The notes beneath the pieces were generated by a model. That model worked only from the letters and a program-made list of their open reading frames with translations. It ran no database searches and was not told where the DNA came from. From Lachnospiraceae bacterium (GTDB lineage: Bacteria > Bacillota > Clostridia > Lachnospirales > Lachnospiraceae), in the NCBI GenBank assembly GCA_003489085.1, contig DNJM01000186.1:14788-22928 (forward strand): DNA of 8,141 nucleotides. Direction: 5' to 3'. The position numbers and the translations under genes were made by a program. Below, one piece after another: positions 6,389 to 8,141 of the stretch; positions within the stretch are counted from its first letter, which is position 1; every line of letters begins with the position of its first letter.

Positions 6389-8141
6389 AATTGCATTATT
6401 CGGAGGAACCACAGAGGGGCGGGAGCTGGCACAGAGGCTGGCTGATCTTCCGGTACAGCTGGTAATCTGCGTGGCCACTGCATATGGAAAGGAACTTCTG
6501 GAAGAAGAACTGGAAAGCAGGAGACCGGAAGGACCAGAAGGGAATGTTTTCATCCGGAATGGTCGGATGGATGCAGAGAAAATGAAAGAATTCCTGCAAA
6601 ATGAGAACATTTCTCTGGTATTGGACGCCACGCATCCGTATGCACAGGAAGTTACTAAAAATCTGAAAGAAGCCTGTAAGTCCAAAGAAATTGACTATAA
6701 ACGGGTTATGAGAGAAAATGAGTCGGAAGAAGTTATGCAGGAAATGTGTCAGAATCAGCAAAGTATCCGCGTGCCTTCCGTAGCGGAAGCAGTACATTTT
6801 CTGGAGGGAACGGAAGGCAATATCCTGGTGGCAACCGGCAGCAAGGAGCTTGAGGCATATACGAAGCTGTCAGATTATGAGAAACGGTGCTATGTCAGAG
6901 TCCTGTCTACACGGGAGGCGGTGGAAAAGAGTCTGGCTCTGGGATTTCAGGGAGCGCATCTGATCGCCATGCAGGGTCCGTTTTCAAAGGAAATGAACCA
7001 GGCGCTTTTAAAGCAGGTGCAGGCCTCCTGGTTCGTTACCAAGGAATCCGGTGCGGCAGGCGGTTTTGCGGAAAAGGCGGAGGCAGCTAAAGAATGCGGT
7101 GCCGTACTGGTACAGATCAAAAGACCGACGGAGGAGGATGCAGATGCAGTTTCCGTTTCAGAAGCGGCAGAGTGGATCCGTGACAGCTGGCTGCGCCGGG
7201 ATCCTGTACCAGCAGCAGAGAAGCAGGAGGAAATGTGCAGACTCAGCTTGATCGGGATCGGAGCCGGAAGCGGCATGGGAATGACGAGGGAAGCCTGGGA
7301 AGCCATGAAGGAAGCAGATATCATTTTCGGAGCCGGCCGGATGCTGGAGATTCCGAAGATGCAGGGACTGCCGGTATGGGAAGCGTATCAACCGGAGGAG
7401 ATTCTGGCGGTACTGGATAGGAATCCGGCGTGGAAGCAGGCCGTCGTATTGTTATCCGGAGATGTCAGCTTTTACAGTGGTGCCAGAAGGCTGGCGGAAA
7501 GGGCCAGTGAAAAGGGGTATCCGGTACGGATGCTGCCCGGGATATCTTCTGTGGCATTTCTGGCGGCCCGGATTCAGAAGGAACTGTCCGGAGCAGAATG
7601 TGTCAGTCTGCATGGACGAAGCTGCAATGTGGCAGCAAAGCTGCGAAGCTGCGGCAGGGTTTTCCTACTGGTAGATAAAAAAGAAACAATTAAAAAGCTT
7701 AGTAAAGAATTGAATGACTTTGAAATGGGTAGAACCAGGATCTGGATCGGCAGCCGTCTGTCTTATCCGGAGGAACGAATCTACAGCGGAACCGCAGAGA
7801 CATTTGCAGAAGCGCTTCCGGAAGCAGCGGATCTCAGCGTGCTCTATCTGGAAAATCCGAATCCCAGGCCGCAGGTGATCAGCTGCGGAATTCCGGATGA
7901 AGCCTTCTTAAGAGGGAAGATTCCGATGACGAAGCAGGAGGTGCGAAGTCTGACACTTTCCAGTCTGCAGCTGACCAGGCAGTCGGTAGTATATGATATC
8001 GGTGCCGGAACCGGATCCGTTTCCGTGGAAGCGGCGAGAATTGCGGAAGACGGCAGCGTCTATGCCATTGAACGGAATCCGGAAGGGGTTGAACTGATCC
8101 GTGCAAATCGGAATCGCTTTGCCGTACCGAATCTTCATATT
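6381..8141 (+). CDS. cbiJ-cbiE-cbiT: CbiJ-CbiE-CbiT fusion: precorrin-6A reductase / C5- and C15-methyltransferase (runs off right edge)
   Basis: An open frame of 587 codons without a stop that continues past the window. I translated it throughout. Residues 1 to about 255 are CbiJ/CobK, the reductase of cobalt-precorrin-6A: RIALFGGTTEGRELAQRL (3-20), DATHPYAQEVT (82-92), ILVATGSKEL (148-157) and TKESGAAGGFAEKAEAA. After a polar linker (about 260-285), residues 286 to about 490 are CbiE, a tetrapyrrole methylase: SLIGIGAGSGMGMT (289-302), LLSGDVSFYSGA (357-368), LPGISSVAF (385-393) and SLHGR (409-413). From about 503 the CbiT domain begins with GIPDEAFLRGKIPMTKQEVR and reaches the SAM-binding loop DIGAGTGS (539-546) and the acidic Glu564. 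About 100 residues of CbiT should lie beyond the window. The start is ATG 6381, with AAGAGG (6367-6372) 8 nt upstream and an 8-nt overlap with cbiH. Confidence 0.92.
   Translation, partial: MNRIALFGGTTEGRELAQRLADLPVQLVICVATAYGKELLEEELESRRPEGPEGNVFIRNGRMDAEKMKEFLQNENISLVLDATHPYAQEVTKNLKEACKSKEIDYKRVMRENESEEVMQEMCQNQQSIRVPSVAEAVHFLEGTEGNILVATGSKELEAYTKLSDYEKRCYVRVLSTREAVEKSLALGFQGAHLIAMQGPFSKEMNQALLKQVQASWFVTKESGAAGGFAEKAEAAKECGAVLVQIKRPTEEDADAVSVSEAAEWIRDSWLRRDPVPAAEKQEEMCRLSLIGIGAGSGMGMTREAWEAMKEADIIFGAGRMLEIPKMQGLPVWEAYQPEEILAVLDRNPAWKQAVVLLSGDVSFYSGARRLAERASEKGYPVRMLPGISSVAFLAARIQKELSGAECVSLHGRSCNVAAKLRSCGRVFLLVDKKETIKKLSKELNDFEMGRTRIWIGSRLSYPEERIYSGTAETFAEALPEAADLSVLYLENPNPRPQVISCGIPDEAFLRGKIPMTKQEVRSLTLSSLQLTRQSVVYDIGAGTGSVSVEAARIAEDGSVYAIERNPEGVELIRANRNRFAVPNLHI
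7225..7235 (+). promoter_or_regulatory. Shine-Dalgarno-like site and in-frame ATG at the CbiJ/CbiE boundary
   Basis: Inside the fusion gene, AGGAGG (7225-7230) precedes an in-frame ATG (7233-7235, Met285) that lies three codons before the CbiE domain begins. The spacing is only 2 nt, which is tight for efficient initiation. It may be a relic of a formerly separate cbiE start, or a weak internal start. The bases also encode Gln-Glu-Glu in a linker, so chance is possible. Confidence 0.3.

Noticed and set aside
1..8141. CRISPR array, tRNA/rRNA, insertion sequence or phage elements
   Set aside because: I saw no spaced repeats of CRISPR type, no RNA gene signatures, and no transposase, integrase or terminal inverted repeats.

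Overview
The window looks like part of a Clostridia genome, most plausibly Lachnospiraceae (a Blautia/Dorea-like gut anaerobe). The grounds are strong AGGAGG-type ribosome binding sites, an AT-rich intergenic region between moderate-GC genes rich in GGA/AGA/AGG codons, and a typical Lachnospiraceae lipoprotein leader (KKK then LISVLLCLSMAAGLAAGC). The family-level placement is inference. Nothing here shows a plasmid, phage or transposon.

Layout. Two divergent transcription units share a short intergenic control region at about 1664-1912. Leftward (minus strand) is a carbohydrate-type ABC importer: a lipoprotein solute-binding protein (344-1663), followed 11 nt later by the first 110 residues of a permease that leaves the window at base 1. 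Rightward (plus strand) is a tightly packed cobalamin (vitamin B12) corrin-ring operon of the oxygen-independent, cobalt-early type: cbiD-cbiL fusion (1913-3748), cbiF (3767-4552), cbiG (4549-5664), cbiH (5657-6388) and a cbiJ-cbiE-cbiT fusion (6381 to beyond 8141). Except for an 18-nt gap before cbiF, the plus-strand genes overlap by 4-8 nt.

How the genes work together. The five plus-strand polypeptides carry eight activities, which cover every step from cobalt-factor II to cobalt-precorrin-8: C20 methylation (CbiL), C17 methylation with ring contraction (CbiH), C11 methylation (CbiF), loss of the C2 unit (CbiG), C1 methylation (CbiD), reduction (CbiJ), and C5/C15 methylation with decarboxylation (CbiE/CbiT). 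Chelatase (CbiK/CbiX), mutase (CbiC), amidases (CbiA/CbiP) and the nucleotide-loop genes are not in the window.

Most notable are the two multi-enzyme fusions. One joins the first and a late methyltransferase (CbiL and CbiD). The other joins three consecutive enzymes (CbiJ, CbiE, CbiT) and has a Shine-Dalgarno-like sequence plus an in-frame ATG exactly at the CbiE domain boundary. The intergenic region has a good sigma-A promoter in each direction, tandem 10-bp repeats over the cbi -35 box, and CTATAA-type repeats upstream of the transporter promoter. I see no cobalamin riboswitch in front of the cbi genes.
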